A stretch of 64,000 nucleotides of DNA, taken from positions 3,511,270-3,575,269 of the forward strand of contig CALYLW010000010.1 in assembly GCA_944989445.1 (NCBI GenBank), given 5' to 3'. The position numbers and the translations under genes are program-made. The DNA comes from Ampullaceana balthica (taxonomy: Eukaryota; Mollusca; Gastropoda; Lymnaeidae). A model generated the notes under the pieces. The model worked only from the letters and a program-made list of their open reading frames with translations. It was not told the origin of the DNA and searched no databases. This document shows positions 49,071 through 60,977 of this stretch, piece by piece; the first letter of the stretch is position 1; every line of letters starts with the position of its first letter.

Positions 49071-49779
49071 TATTTTCTTGTTTTCTTTGATCTAATTTGT
49101 TTGTCAACACCTCTTTGTTAATTAGTATATTTGTACCAACGAGTTAAAATTAGTTTATTCTCTACATAGTCTGATTTCAGTTTTGCCCCTTTATATACGG
49201 CAGGAAAAATTTTTGATAGTAACGTTAACTCCACACATATTAGCCCTAATGAAACAATCATATTCCCATGAAACCCACCCACAACACACTACAACGCTAG
49301 GCACTAATCTCTCAACTGCCTTTCACGTCGTTTAAATACCACTAAACAAATGTTACAAGACCGGTACATGTATTGATTTTAACATTTCATTTCCAGGATC
49401 TCTACGTGTCTGCGCAGTCCACTTCCTTTCCTGGAATAGGGCCAGTATATCAATATAACCCTAAACATCTAACACACATTATTATCGTACGGCACATAAC
49501 AAACTGCCCGTGTCCTCCTCCCACCTCCCCAAAACCACCACCCAACGCTCTCATGCGCACCGTGATGCGTAGTGTGATCTCTATAACTCTGCTTCATCCC
49601 TGCCCCCACCTACCCCTGTTTCGCGGTGACTGGTCACTTGTACATTACACACCCGATGCGAACAAACGAACATACCGATAAACCACCGTGGGTGCAATGA
49701 GTTAAAGGTTATCTTAAGAGGCCTGGCAATAATTTTGACACGTGTCTCCAACGTTACAAGGGCGGATATTTTTAAATCC
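49071..49779. other. Non-coding segment of the left arm near the centre
   Basis: No gene supported. Compared with 52205-52914 it differs by many small indels around homopolymers and some substitutions. Confidence 0.5.
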
Positions 49780-50935
49780 CTTATATTAACTTCACCGCCG
49801 TCTCTGTCTCTCTCTCTCTCTCTCTCTCTGTCTGTCTCTGCATCAATCCTCATGCTCGGCGGGCGGAAAAACAAAAGTCGAAAATGACCCACTTCCAATG
49901 ATCCGATCGAACTGAAATTTGGCACACGGACCCGTCTTACCTAACAATGCATCGTATCAAAATTTCAGATCGATCGAACGTACCGTAATTAAATTAATGC
50001 ATTTTTAGTTTATCCTTATATGAGGTATGTAATTTAAATTCACGATTTGTTATTGTTTTTTTGCCACGTGAAAGTTTGAGCATTGAGGCGACCCAACGAA
50101 ACGACGGTGCGCTTTTGTTTACATTTTACGTGTCACTCTGAGCTCGGTCAAGCGAATCGGTGACCAGACTTTTCCCCTCTCCCCCCCCACCCACCCCTCC
50201 CCCCCCCACTAGGGTTATGAAGCAAAGTTGAGTTAAGACAGATTCAGTCTGTAAATGTTTGAAAATAATCAATACTGTTAGTTATGTCTCATATATAAGG
50301 GATTTATAGTCAAAAACTTTGTTTTTACGGGTTTGTTTTATTAAATCCCTTATATTAACTTCGCGGCCGTCTCTCTCTCTCTGTCTCTCTCTCATCATCT
50401 CATGGGCTCGGCGGGCGGAAAAACAGAAAGTCAAAAATGACCCACTTCCAATGATCCGATCGAACTGAAATTTGGCACACGGACCCGTCTTACCTAACAA
50501 TGCATCGTATCAAAATTTCAGATCGATCGAACGTACCGTAATTAAATTAATGCATTTTTAGTTTATCCTTATATGAGGTATGTAATTTAAATTCACGATT
50601 TGTTATTGTTTTTTTGCCACGTGAAAGTTTGAGCATTGAGGCGACCCAACGAAACGACGGTGCGCTTTTGTTTACATTTTACGTGTCACTCTGAGCTCGG
50701 TCAAGCGAATCGGTGACCAGACTTTTCCCCTCTCCCCCCTCCCACCCACCCCTCCCCCCCCACTAGGGTTATGAAGCAAAGTTGAGTTAAGACAGATTCA
50801 GTCTGTAAATGTTTGAAAATAATCAATACTGTTAGTTATGTCTCATATATAAGGGATTTATAGTCAAAAAACTTTGTAATTTTTTAACTGGGTTTTGTTT
50901 TATAAATCCCTTATATACCTTCACCGCCGTCTCTG
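49780..50935 (-). repeat. 540-570-bp satellite block, inverted (left arm)
   Basis: About two units in the opposite direction to the 46990-48330 block, so the left arm is itself a smaller inverted structure. CT-rich runs mark unit ends near 49800 and 50370. Confidence 0.9.
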
Positions 50936-51035
50936 TTTATTCTCTCTCTCTTTCTTGCTCTCTCTCATCATCACCTCTCATGGGCTCGAAGCGTCGGCGG
51001 AAAAACAGAAGTCAAAAATGACTCCGCCACTTCCC
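50936..51035. other. Centre of the palindrome
   Basis: About 100 bp without mirror symmetry, made of a rearranged piece of the satellite unit (CGGCGGAAAAACAGAAGTC, then GACTCCGCCACTTCCCGATG). It is the only spacer between the two arms. Confidence 0.75.
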
Positions 51036-51054
51036 GATGGGATCCTATCGAACT

Positions 51055-52205
51055 TAAGTTAATATAAGGGATTTAATAAAACAAACCCGTAAAAACAAAG
51101 TTTTTGACTATAAATCCTTATAAATTAAGACATAACTAACAGTATTGATTATTTTCAAACATTTACAGACTGAATCTGTCTTAACACAAGTTTGCTTCAT
51201 AACCCTAGGGGGGGAGGGGTGGGTGGGAGGGGGAGAGGGGAAAAGTCTGGTCACCGATTCGCTTGACCGAGCTCAGAGTGACACGTAAAATGTAAACAAA
51301 AGCGCACCGTCGTTTCGTTGGGTCGCCTCAATGCTCAAACTTTCACGTGGCAAAAAAACAATAACAAATCGTGAATTTAAAATTACATACCTCATATAAG
51401 GATAAACTAAAAATGCATTAATTTAATTACGGTACGTTCGATCGATCTGAAATTTTGATACGATGCATTGTTAGGTAAGACGGGTCCGTGTGCCAAATTT
51501 CAGTTCGATCGGATCATTGGAAGTGGGTCATTTTCGACTTTTGTTTTTCCGCCCGCCGAGCCCATGAGATGATGAGAGAGAGACAGAGAGACAGAGAGAC
51601 AGAGAGACGGCGCGTGAAGTTAATATAAGGGATTTAATAAAACAAACCCCGTAAAAACAAAGTTTTTGACTATAAATCCCTTATAGATGAGACATAACTA
51701 AAAGTATTGATTATATTCAAACATTTACAGACTGAATCTGTCTTAACTCAACTTTGCATCATAACCCTAGTGGGGGGGGGAGGGGTGGGTGGGGGGGAGA
51801 GGGGAAAAGTCTGGTCACCGATTCGCTTGACCGAGCTCAGAGTGACACGTAAAATGTAAACAAAAGCGCACCGTCGTTTCGTTGGGTCGCCTCAATGCTC
51901 AAACTTTCACGTGGCAAAAAAACAATAACAAATCGTGAATTAAAATTACATACCTCATATAAGGATAAACTAAAAATGCATTAATTTAATTACGGTACGT
52001 TCGATCGATCTGAAATTTTGATACGATGCATTGTTAGGTAAGACGGGTCCGTGTGCCAAATTTCAGTTCGATCGGATCATTGGAAGTGGGTCATTTTCGA
52101 CTTTTGTTTTTCCGCCCGCCGAGCCCATGAGATGATGAGAGACAGACAGAGAGAGAGAGAGAGAGAGAGACAGAGACGGCGGTGAAGTTAATATAAGGGA
52201 TTTAA
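51055..52205 (+). repeat. 540-570-bp satellite block (right arm)
   Basis: Two units, starts near 51057 and 51619, ending near 52188; unit lengths about 562 and 568, slightly longer than in the outer block because of expanded GA runs. Confidence 0.9.
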
Positions 52206-52914
52206 AAATACCGCCCTTGTAACGTTGGAGACACGTGTCAAAAATATTGCCAGGCTCTTAAAGATAACCTTTAACTCATTGCACCACGGTGGTTTATCGG
52301 TATGTTCGTTTGTTCGCATCGGGTGTGTAAGTGACCAGTCACCGCGAACCAGGGGTAGGTGGGGCAGGGATGAAGCAGAGTTATAGAGATCACACTACGC
52401 ATCACGGTGCGCACTGAGAGCGTTGGTGGTTTTGGGGAGGGGGGGAGGAGGACAACGGGCAGTTTGTTATGTGCCGATACGATAATAATGTGTGTTAGAG
52501 TTTAGGGTTATATTGAATACTGGCCCCTATTCCAGGAAAGGAAGTGACTGCGCAGACACCGTAGAGATCCTGGAAATGAAATGTTAAAATCAATAACATG
52601 TACCGGTCTGTAACATTAGTTTAGTGGTATTTAAACGACGTAAAGGCAGTTGACGAGATTAGTGCCTAGCGTTTGTAGGGGGTGGGGGTTGTGGTTTCAA
52701 TGGGAATATGATTGTTTCATTAGGGCTAATAAGTGGGGGGGGGGTGGAGTTTACGTTTCATCAAAAATTTTATCCTGCCGTATATAAAGGGGCAAAACTG
52801 AAATCAGACTATGTAGAGAATAAACTAATTTTAACTCGTTGGTACAAATATACTAATTAACAAAGAGGTGTTGACAAACAAATTAGATCAAAGAAAACAA
52901 GAAATATAAAGGGT
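52206..52914. other. Non-coding segment of the right arm near the centre
   Basis: Mirror of 49071-49779, with homopolymer length differences and a longer G-run near 52733. No gene. Confidence 0.5.
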
Positions 52915-53263
52915 ATACGGTGGTCGAGTGGCAGCGCGCTCGACTGGCGTACCCATTGTCACGGGTTCGAATCCATGGGAATCCATGGATTAGTTCTCGT
53001 GGCCTAGGGCGTCCCCGAGTCCACCCAGCTTCGAGTGGGTAGCTAACGCATAGCTACGGAAAATAAAAGGCGGCGGGGTAATGCGTGCAACCCTTATAGC
53101 CGTGGCATGTGGTTGCCTTGCAGATGGTCTTGGCTGACCAAAGGCTATGGAAGCACATCCAGAAAAAAACAGCAGGCTGAAGTCGGAGACCACCAATTGG
53201 CGCAAAACTCGTCGGCACGCAATACTCAAAATTGAGAACGAAGAAGAAGAAGAAAAAAACAAA
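52915..53263 (+). mobile_element. tRNA-derived SINE with GAA-repeat tail (right arm)
   Basis: GGTGGTCGAGTGGCAGCGCG and GGGTTCGAATCC form a clean A/B box pair; GGCCTAGGGCGTCCCCGAGT is shared with the GATAA-tailed SINEs; tail AACGAAGAAGAAGAAG. Better preserved than the left-arm copy. Confidence 0.88.
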
Positions 53264-53649
53264 AATATAAACTTTAATGAGTATTTAAACGCAATTTCCA
53301 ACAAAGAATTTCCGATTTTTTTTATTCAAGGGGAAATCATTCTAGATTACAATAAAAGTCGATTCAAATAAATAAGGAAGGCGTTATACGGAGTTTTATA
53401 TTTTTTTAAATTAAAAAAATAATAATAATAAAATTCCGTATTTTTACATCCTAGCTATCATAGCTTATTTTTTTAAAAACAAAAAACAAAATAAATAGTT
53501 GTGAAATTGATTTCATTAGTACTAGCCCCAATAATAATAACACAAGCCAAGGCACAAGGACTAGTCATTTATTATAAAATACTAATGTATCATCTGTCAA
53601 GGATAACGGAAGTTTTCAGCTGCAATATATTTATTTTATAAAAATGCAC
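53264..53649. other. AT-rich spacer (right arm)
   Basis: Contains GGCGTTATACGGAG, the same motif as the 34-bp repeat at 58.0 kb. No gene. Confidence 0.4.
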
Positions 53650-54980
53650 TTTTTAAATCCCTTATATTAACTTCACCGGCGTCTCTCTCTCTCTCTGTCT
53701 GTCTTGGGTGGGTAAAGAAACAGAAGTAAAAAATGACCCACTTCCCATGATCCGATCGAACCGAAATTTGGCACACGTACCCGTCTGACCTAACAATGCA
53801 TCGTATCAAAATTTCAGATCGATCGAACGTACCGTAATTAAATTAATGCATTTTTAGTTTATCCTTATATGAGGTATGTAATTTAAATTCACGGTTTGTT
53901 ATTGTTTTTTTTGCCACGTGAAAGTTTGAGCTGACGCATTGAGGCGACCCAACGAAGCGACGGGCGCTTTTGTTTACATTTTACGTGTCACTCTGAGCTC
54001 GGTCAAGCGAATCGGTGACCAGACTTTTCCCCTCTCCCCCTCCCACCCACCCCTCCCCCCTAGGGTTATGAAGCAAACTTGAGTTAAGACAGATTCAGTC
54101 TGTAAATGTTTGAAAATAATCAATACTGTTAGTTATGTCTCATATATAAGGGATTTACAGTCAAAAACTTTGTTTTTACGGGTTTGTTTTATTAAATCCC
54201 TTATATTAACTTCACCGCCGTCTCTCTCTGTCTGTCGTCATCTCTGTCTGGTCGAGCGGAAAGAACAGAAAGTAAAAAATGACCCACTTCCCGTGATCCG
54301 ATCGAGCTGAAATTTGGCACACGGACCCGTCTCACCTAACAATGCATCGTATCAAAATTTCAGATCGATCGAACGTACCGTAATTAAATTAATGCATTTT
54401 TAGTTTATCCTTATATGAGGTATGTAATTTCAAATTCACTGTTTGTTATTGTTTTTTTGCCACGTGAAAGTTTGAGCATTGAGGCGACCCAACGAAACGA
54501 CGGTGCGCTTTTGTTTACATTTTACGTGTCGCTCTGAGCTCGGTCAAGCGAATCGGTGACCAGATCTTTCCCTCTCTCCCACCCGCCCCCCCAGGGTTAT
54601 GAAGCAAAGTGAGTTAAGACAGATTCAGTCTGTAAATGTTTGTGAAATAATCAATACTTTCAGTTCTGTCACATATATAAGGGAGTTATAGTCAACAAAC
54701 TTTGTTTTTACGGGTTTGTTTTATTTAAATCCCTTATATTAACTTCACCGCCGACTCTGTCGTTTTGTCGTCATCTCTGTCTTGGGCGGGCGGAAAAACA
54801 AAAGTAAAAAATGACCAACTTCCCGTGATCCGATCGAGCTGAAATTTGGCACACGGACCCGTCTCACCTAACAATGCATCGTATCAAAATTTCAGATCGA
54901 TCTAACGTACCGTAATTAAATTTATGCATTTTTAGTTTATCTCTGTACGAGGTATGTAATTCAAATTCGCAGGTAAATTT
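53650..54980 (-). repeat. 540-bp satellite block, inverted (right arm)
   Basis: About 2.5 units, mirror of 46990-48330, interrupted at its outer side by the LINE. Confidence 0.9.
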
Positions 54981-54984
54981 ATAA

Positions 54985-56262
54985 TATAAAAACAGGGTAT
55001 TAGTAGGCCTAGTAGGCTTTAGAAAAAACAGATCATGGGAAACACATATAATAGGTTTAATAGATGAACTATCAAAAGGCTTGGACAAAAATGATCAAAT
55101 AGATACAATATTACTAGACTTCTCAAAAGCATTTGACAAAGTTCACCACCTTAGTTTACTTAAAAAACTTAACTACTTTGGAATCTCAGGTTCCTTACAT
55201 CACTGGATCCAAGACTTCCTTTTGGGCAGGGAGCAAACTGTAATAATTAATGGATCTAAATCTGCACCAATAAAGGTTAACTCAGGAGTTCCACAAGGAA
55301 CTGTGCTAGGTCCCTTACTCTTTTTAATTTATATAAATGATTTACCCAACAACATCTCAACAGGTACAAAAGTTAGGTTATTTGCTGATGATTGTATAAT
55401 CTATAGAACAATTAAATCAGAACAAGATAGCAAAATTTTACAAAAAGACTTAGATGAATTGATAAAATGGGAAACTAACTGGAGTATGTCTTTCCACCCA
55501 GAAAAGTGTCAACTGTTAAGAGTAACAAAGAAAAAGAAACAAATAAATTCAAAATATTACATTCATGGAAAAGAACTGACCCAAACTAAAGATGCAAAAT
55601 ACTTAGGAGTCTTAATAAATGAGAAACTATCATGGAATCCCCATGTCAATGAAGTTATTAAAAAATCAAACAAAACCTTAGGCTTTATAAAAAGGAACTT
55701 TAACAAATGTAATAGAGATATAAAACTAAAATGCTACCTCACTTTGGTGAGACCTGTACTAGAATATGCATCTTCTGTATGGGACCCATCCACCAAAGAA
55801 AACATTGATAAACTAGAACAAATTCAAAAAAGAGCTGCCAGATTCATTACTGGAGAATATTCGAAACTGACAAGAGTAACACCATTAGTTAAATCATTAA
55901 ACCTTGAAACACTAGAGGATAGAAGAACCAAAAGCAAAGTAGTAATAATAATACATAAAGCAATTAATTCTAATTTAGAAATACAACACAAAGATAACTT
56001 AATACAACCCTCAGATAGACACAAGGATAAAAACACCTTTCTTATTCCGTATGCAAGAACAAACACATACAAGTTTTCCTTCTTCCCATCCGGAATTCGG
56101 GCGTGGAATGGGTTGCCTGAAGAATCCAGGAAAACCAACACTTTATCAACATTTAAATCTCTAATAAAAATGCAGGACTAAACACAAACCATAGATAAGC
56201 GTAGGACGCAATAATCTTCTGTATAGAAGGAGCGTCTGTAAACAGATAAGATAAGATAAGAA
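54985..56262 (+). mobile_element. 5'-truncated LINE with GATAA-repeat 3' tail (right arm)
   Basis: Mirror of 45713-46985. The 3' end after the stop reads AGCGTAGGACGCAATAATCT, GTATAGAAGGAGCGTCTG, then ACAGATAAGATAAGATAAG. Confidence 0.88.
55081..56181 (+). CDS. Reverse transcriptase of a Jockey/CR1-type LINE, N-truncated, 366 aa (right arm)
   Basis: Same motifs as the left-arm copy (DFSKAFDK, GVPQGTVLG, FADDC, YLGVLI). The first codon here is TTG inside an open frame that continues upstream through G-L-I-D-E-L-S-K-G, so there is no true start; the element is 5'-truncated. It has V-V-I-I-I where the left arm has V-V-I-I, and L-V-R-P-V where the left arm has L-V-R-P-A. Confidence 0.88.
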   Translation: MDKNDQIDTILLDFSKAFDKVHHLSLLKKLNYFGISGSLHHWIQDFLLGREQTVIINGSKSAPIKVNSGVPQGTVLGPLLFLIYINDLPNNISTGTKVRLFADDCIIYRTIKSEQDSKILQKDLDELIKWETNWSMSFHPEKCQLLRVTKKKKQINSKYYIHGKELTQTKDAKYLGVLINEKLSWNPHVNEVIKKSNKTLGFIKRNFNKCNRDIKLKCYLTLVRPVLEYASSVWDPSTKENIDKLEQIQKRAARFITGEYSKLTRVTPLVKSLNLETLEDRRTKSKVVIIIHKAINSNLEIQHKDNLIQPSDRHKDKNTFLIPYARTNTYKFSFFPSGIRAWNGLPEESRKTNTLSTFKSLIKMQD

Positions 56263-56444
56263 AAGACGTAACAAAACAGTGAAAGTTTCGGCAAAGAGCC
56301 TTCTACAATGGACAAATAGTACACACATGAAACGAATAACACGAAATATATTTAAAAAAACAGCTGCGGTTAAATCCAAGCAGCCCAGTAGGAACATAAA
56401 TTTACCTATTTAAAAGCCTTATTGCAGTCTCACCCCCATTACTT

Positions 56445-56755
56445 TAATTCAAATTCACAGTTTGTTATTGTTTTTTTTTCATTTGAGAGCTCAGTTCGCG
56501 CTTTGACGCGACCCATCGAAGTACCGGCGTGCTTTTGTTTACATTTTACGTGTCACGCTGAGCTCGGTCCAGCGATAGGTGACCAGATCTTTCACCTCTC
56601 CCCCCCCCCGTTACACAGCAGTAGTTAAGGCAGATACAGTCTGTAAATGTTTGTCGCTTTTGAACATAATCAATACTTTTAGTTCTGTCTCATATATAAG
56701 GGATTTATAGTCAAAAACTTTGTTTTTACGGGTTTGTTTTATTTTAGGGCGCCTA
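56445..56755 (-). repeat. 540-570-bp satellite, partial unit (right arm)
   Basis: Mirror of 45225-45540. Confidence 0.75.
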
Positions 56756-59649
56756 CGGCGCCGACCTTTTCAAAAGCCCAACTAACTTGTCCTTGTTTGA
56801 TAAATACGAAATATTAAACTTTCTTAAATGTACACAAAGTATTTTTATAATAGGGGTTGTAGTTGTTTTTTGATTTTATAATTAACCATAATCAAATCCT
56901 CTTTTTACATTGATCCCTTTTCCAAAATTAATATACATGTATGAGCGAAAACAATGAAGTCATATAATATTTTTTTTTACAGCCCATCTTTAATTTGCAC
57001 ACCTTTTGATGCATTGGTTCAGTAATTTGGTTTTCCCTGCTTTCTAAAATTAGTAGCGTCACGGACAGACATTGCAAATTATATTGTTTAATAGTATAAT
57101 GTTGATATATTAATATATTTACGTGTGTATTGTAGGTATATACTATACGTCTTTTAAGTGTTATTTTACTGATAATTACACCATGTTAGCTTTTAGCCTT
57201 TAAACAAAAATTATTATTTATCTGATCTGAAACACCAGCCCACCAGTTGTAACAGTAACGGCTGGCTGACAATAATTTTCTACTTGGTACTTGTTTTTTT
57301 ATCCGACCACCAAAAAAAATAAATAATAATAATAATTCTTTATTATTTTTGTTTTAACTTGGCAAACCCAACTAGATTTCATTTAGATGGCTATGGATCT
57401 TAGTATGGTCATTACGGACCATGGACTTCTCCCACTTACTTACGACGATGAAGATTTAATAAATTAATATTAAAATCATTCATCTAGTTTTATTACTGTT
57501 ATTGTTTGTATTACTTATAAAAAATATTAAAATTTATTTTAAAAAGATTAATGATTTTAAAATTAATTTAATCAATCTGCATCGTAACAAGTGGGAAAAG
57601 TCCATAGCCGTTTGTTACATTAAGTGTACAGTACTAGTACTAGAAGTAGCCTATGACTAAGGTCTAGTAAGACTAAGGCTAAGGCCTAAGCACGGGGTTT
57701 CCAACAGTTCATAACAAAAACTACTTTAGACTTTAGCATACTACTAATACTAATCCCTGCCCTAATCCTAACCTCATAATTATAAATTAAAGATCATGGA
57801 AAATAATTGAAAAAAGAAATTAGAAAAAAAAATGACCCAATCGGTAATCGAACCACCATCTGACCGTTTTAGTTCAAGGATCGAATGCCTTAACCATGAG
57901 ACCATAGTCCATAGCATCTCACGGATCATGGGAATTTCTAAAAATATATAGCAAATCAGCAACTAGTCAAAAAAATCTGCGTATAACGCTAAGAATCATG
58001 GGAAAATCTCCGAATAACGGCCAGCGTTATACGGAGATATCTCCGAATAACCCCCGGCGTTATACGGAGAAATCTCCGAATAACCCCCGGCGTTATACGG
58101 AGAAATCTACGAATAATCACTCCGAATAAGTAATTCTGAAACTAAACACAATATGACGTCATATTCCCTTACGCTACATCACACCAAGAATGTGTCAATA
58201 TAATGCGCACCACGCAACAATCTAACATAAGCATTCACAAAGCGGGAAAACCCCATTAACTATCATTCTAGATTACATTAAAAGTCATTTCAAATCAATA
58301 ATGTTGAAACTAAACAAAAAAATTGCTATCTACAAATTTCTGCTAAAATTACGAGAGTCGAACGAATAGTTATTTTTTAAAAAATTCCTTCTCCAACATT
58401 GTTCTAAATATTATTAGCTATTGGTTGGCGTTTGTTTCAACACGATAGATGTTATGGTTGGCGAGAAATCGACAAAATACTGATATTTTTTTATTTCTAT
58501 TTTCCAGGCAATCCAGTAAATCTTTTCCGTATTTTTTTTGGCCGTTGCACATCCTTGGGACCTCCTTAGCATATTTGCAAAAGATCCGAACCCTCCATCT
58601 GGTATGGTTCAGGAGGAGTTGCATGAGCAAGCTTGAACAGTGCACAGACATTTCAAATGTATAAAAGGAATTGCGTTAAAACAACATTAAAACAAATTGA
58701 TTTAAAAACTTAGCTTCAAATTGGAATTCAGAAGTGTGAGACTGAAACAAAACGCCTAAAAAGCGATAGGGGACAGAGGAGGTGAACGGAATGTTAAAGT
58801 TGATTGGTGTTGGTATAGGAAGGGGGAGCCACTATCAACAGTTAAAAGAACACGATCTTCATGCCGTCTGGAATAGGTACGGGGAGCCACCATCAACAGT
58901 TAAAAGAACACGATCTTCATGCCGTCTGGTGTTGAGGTCCCATTCGCAAAGAGTTGTTTTTCTAAAGATTAACTGTATAGCGTTTTTGTACAGGAAAGCA
59001 TTGCGTTAAAGTAAAGTAGTTCAGGCCCTAATGATAACTTGTAATTAAAGTGTTAAGAGAAAGGACATTGTTTATCTGGGGTCTCGGTAAATTACTGCAA
59101 AAATAACAATAAAAGAATTAATAATTTTCAAAAAGCCACACACGCACACACAATAAAAAAAAACACCAAAAAAAAACACGGAAGTTTAGTAGAAATCCAC
59201 ATATTTATTGCAGAGGAAGGCAGAATTTGAAGGTGCAGTGAGGTGTGAGGTACAAGGACGTCATAGATTTTCCGGGTCATAGATCGAGTGTAATCGAGTG
59301 AGAGGGTAATGGAGTTTATACGATAGATGAGGTCAAATAATCAGATCCTTAAGTTCATTGCTTAAAGTAATATAACTGTCATATGATTGGTTTTATACGA
59401 CTTGGCACATTCTTAAACAGCTCTCAATGTAGATATACTCGCTTCAAGTCCAGCATACAATGCATGAAGCTTGGTATATGCGTAACAAAGTTATAGGTCA
59501 TAACAAACAGGTCATAACAAAATCTAGGTTTTAGTGAAGTGGTCATATTTGTATTTAACCAGTTTGAGATGACGTGCATACAATCATTGACATAAATTGT
59601 ATACCTGGGACCATGGACATAACATGTTACCGGTAGGGTTGTGCAAGCT
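56756..59649. other. Non-coding segment of the right arm
   Basis: Mirror of 42323-45224. 57300-58010 differs from the left arm by many substitutions and indels, while 58400-59640 appears identical where its small frames can be compared. The 34-bp GGCGTTATACGGAG repeat lies at 58000-58115. No gene supported. Confidence 0.5.
57845..57925 (-). mobile_element. tRNA-like SINE head (right arm)
   Basis: On the minus strand GTCTCATGGTTAAGGC and GGTGGTTCGATTACC resemble A and B boxes. Better preserved than in the left arm. Confidence 0.5.
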
Positions 59650-60221
59650 GTTTTATAATGCTGTATAGGGTGGTTTTATGGTGATGTATGGGGTGGTTTT
59701 ATGGTACTGTATGGGGTGGTTTTATGGTGCTGTATGGGGTGGTTTTATGGTGCTGTATGGGGTGGTTTTATAGTGCTGTATGGGGTGGTTATATGGTGCT
59801 GTATGGTGTGGTTTTATGGTGCTGTACGGGGTGTTTTTATGGTCCTGTATGGGGTGGTTTTATGGTGCTGTATAGGGTGGTTTTATGGTGCTGTATGGTG
59901 TGGTTTTATAGTGCTGTATGGGGTGGTTTTATAGTGCTGTATTTTGTGGTTTTATAGTGCTGTATGGGGTGGTTTTATAGTGCTGTATGGGGTGATTTTA
60001 TGGTGCTGTATGGGGTGGTTTTATGGTTCTGTATGGGGTGGTTTTATAGTGCCGTATGGGGTGGTTTTATGGTGCTGTATGGGGTGGTTTTATAGTGCTG
60101 TGTGGGGTGGTTTTATAGTGCTGTATGGGGTGGTTTTATAGTAATGTATGGGGTGGTTTTATAGTGCTTTATGGGGTGGCTTTATAGTGCTGTATGGGGT
60201 GGCTTTATAGTGCTGTATGGG
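59650..60221. repeat. 23-bp minisatellite, inner block (right arm)
   Basis: Unit GGGGTGGTTTTATAGTGCTG plus TAT, mirror of 41751-42322; translations of both arms are identical. Confidence 0.95.
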
Positions 60222-60948
60222 CGAACTACGATGCGGAGCTTGAGGCTATACACAGGGCCCTGGAAAGTGTGCACCGGACACTGCAGGGGTCGGAAATTTT
60301 TGGTTTCGACACGGTACTGTTCTGTGACTCGAGATCAGCCCTCGAAGTCCTGGCTAGTGAGAATCGTAGTACCCACTTGGTTGACGTCATCTTGGAAGAC
60401 GTGGGTAGACTCGAAAGACTTGGAGGTAAGGTAACAGTGCAGTGGATCCCGAGCCACGTGAATGTTAATGGCAACGAAAAAGCAGACTCCCTGGCCAAAG
60501 CAGGTGCAGCACTGCCCCAACCAGAGACCCCAGTCACCTATCTCGGGGCTAAAACCTGGCTAAAGGACCACTTTCGGAGTAAGTGGTACCAGGAGTGGGC
60601 TGACAACACAACAGCCAGAGGGGTATTCGCTAACATGCCCAGGCCAAGCCGTTCAGATCAGTGGTGGAACCTGAGTCGCAAACACCAGGGTTTGGTGACT
60701 CAGATGAGAACAGAAATTTGCCCAACCAACTCTTACTTTCACAGGCTAGACCACAACAGGGACTCGAACTGCCGTCATTGCAGCCAATTCCCTGAGACAG
60801 TCGTACACCTGGTGACGTCTTGCCCGGCGCTTGATATAGCCGGGGGGTGAGGGAGGCGGGTGAGTCCCATGTGAAGACAATGTTGTATGGCAATGCTCAG
60901 CAGATGGAGCAGATTGCCCAGGTTCTAGCCAAGGCCTTAAGAGATTAG
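60222..60948 (+). pseudogene. LINE RNase H domain fragment captured in a minisatellite (right arm)
   Basis: The 218-codon open frame (60194-60850) starts with nine minisatellite-derived residues (MGWLYSAVW) and then N-Y-D-A-E-L-E-A-I of an RNase H domain. CDSRSAL and GNEKAD carry later catalytic acids. The frame stops at a GGGGGG run (60841-60846); one base out of register the C-terminal tail E-S-H-V-K-T-M-L-Y-G-N-A-Q-Q continues to a stop at 60946-60948. The left arm has the same break. Confidence 0.85.
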
Positions 60949-60977
60949 TCTCAGGCCTACAGAATATGTGTTTAGTT

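Larger units (their letters stand above)
39225..50935. repeat. Left arm of a giant palindrome
   Basis: Read backwards it corresponds to 51036-62757, with coordinates summing to about 101,970 along the whole length. Segments such as the RNase H fragment (218 codons) translate identically in both arms, while 43960-44700 and 49200-49700 differ clearly. The outer end enters the 13-bp minisatellite. Confidence 0.95.

Noticed and set aside
49780..50935. Genes in the satellite blocks (several 60-110-codon frames)
   Set aside because: The frames recur with each satellite unit and include the CT/GA-rich run; no gene features.
52920..53000. tRNA gene
   Set aside because: A and B boxes are clear, but there is no full cloverleaf with a matching acceptor stem, and the sequence continues into a SINE body repeated elsewhere.
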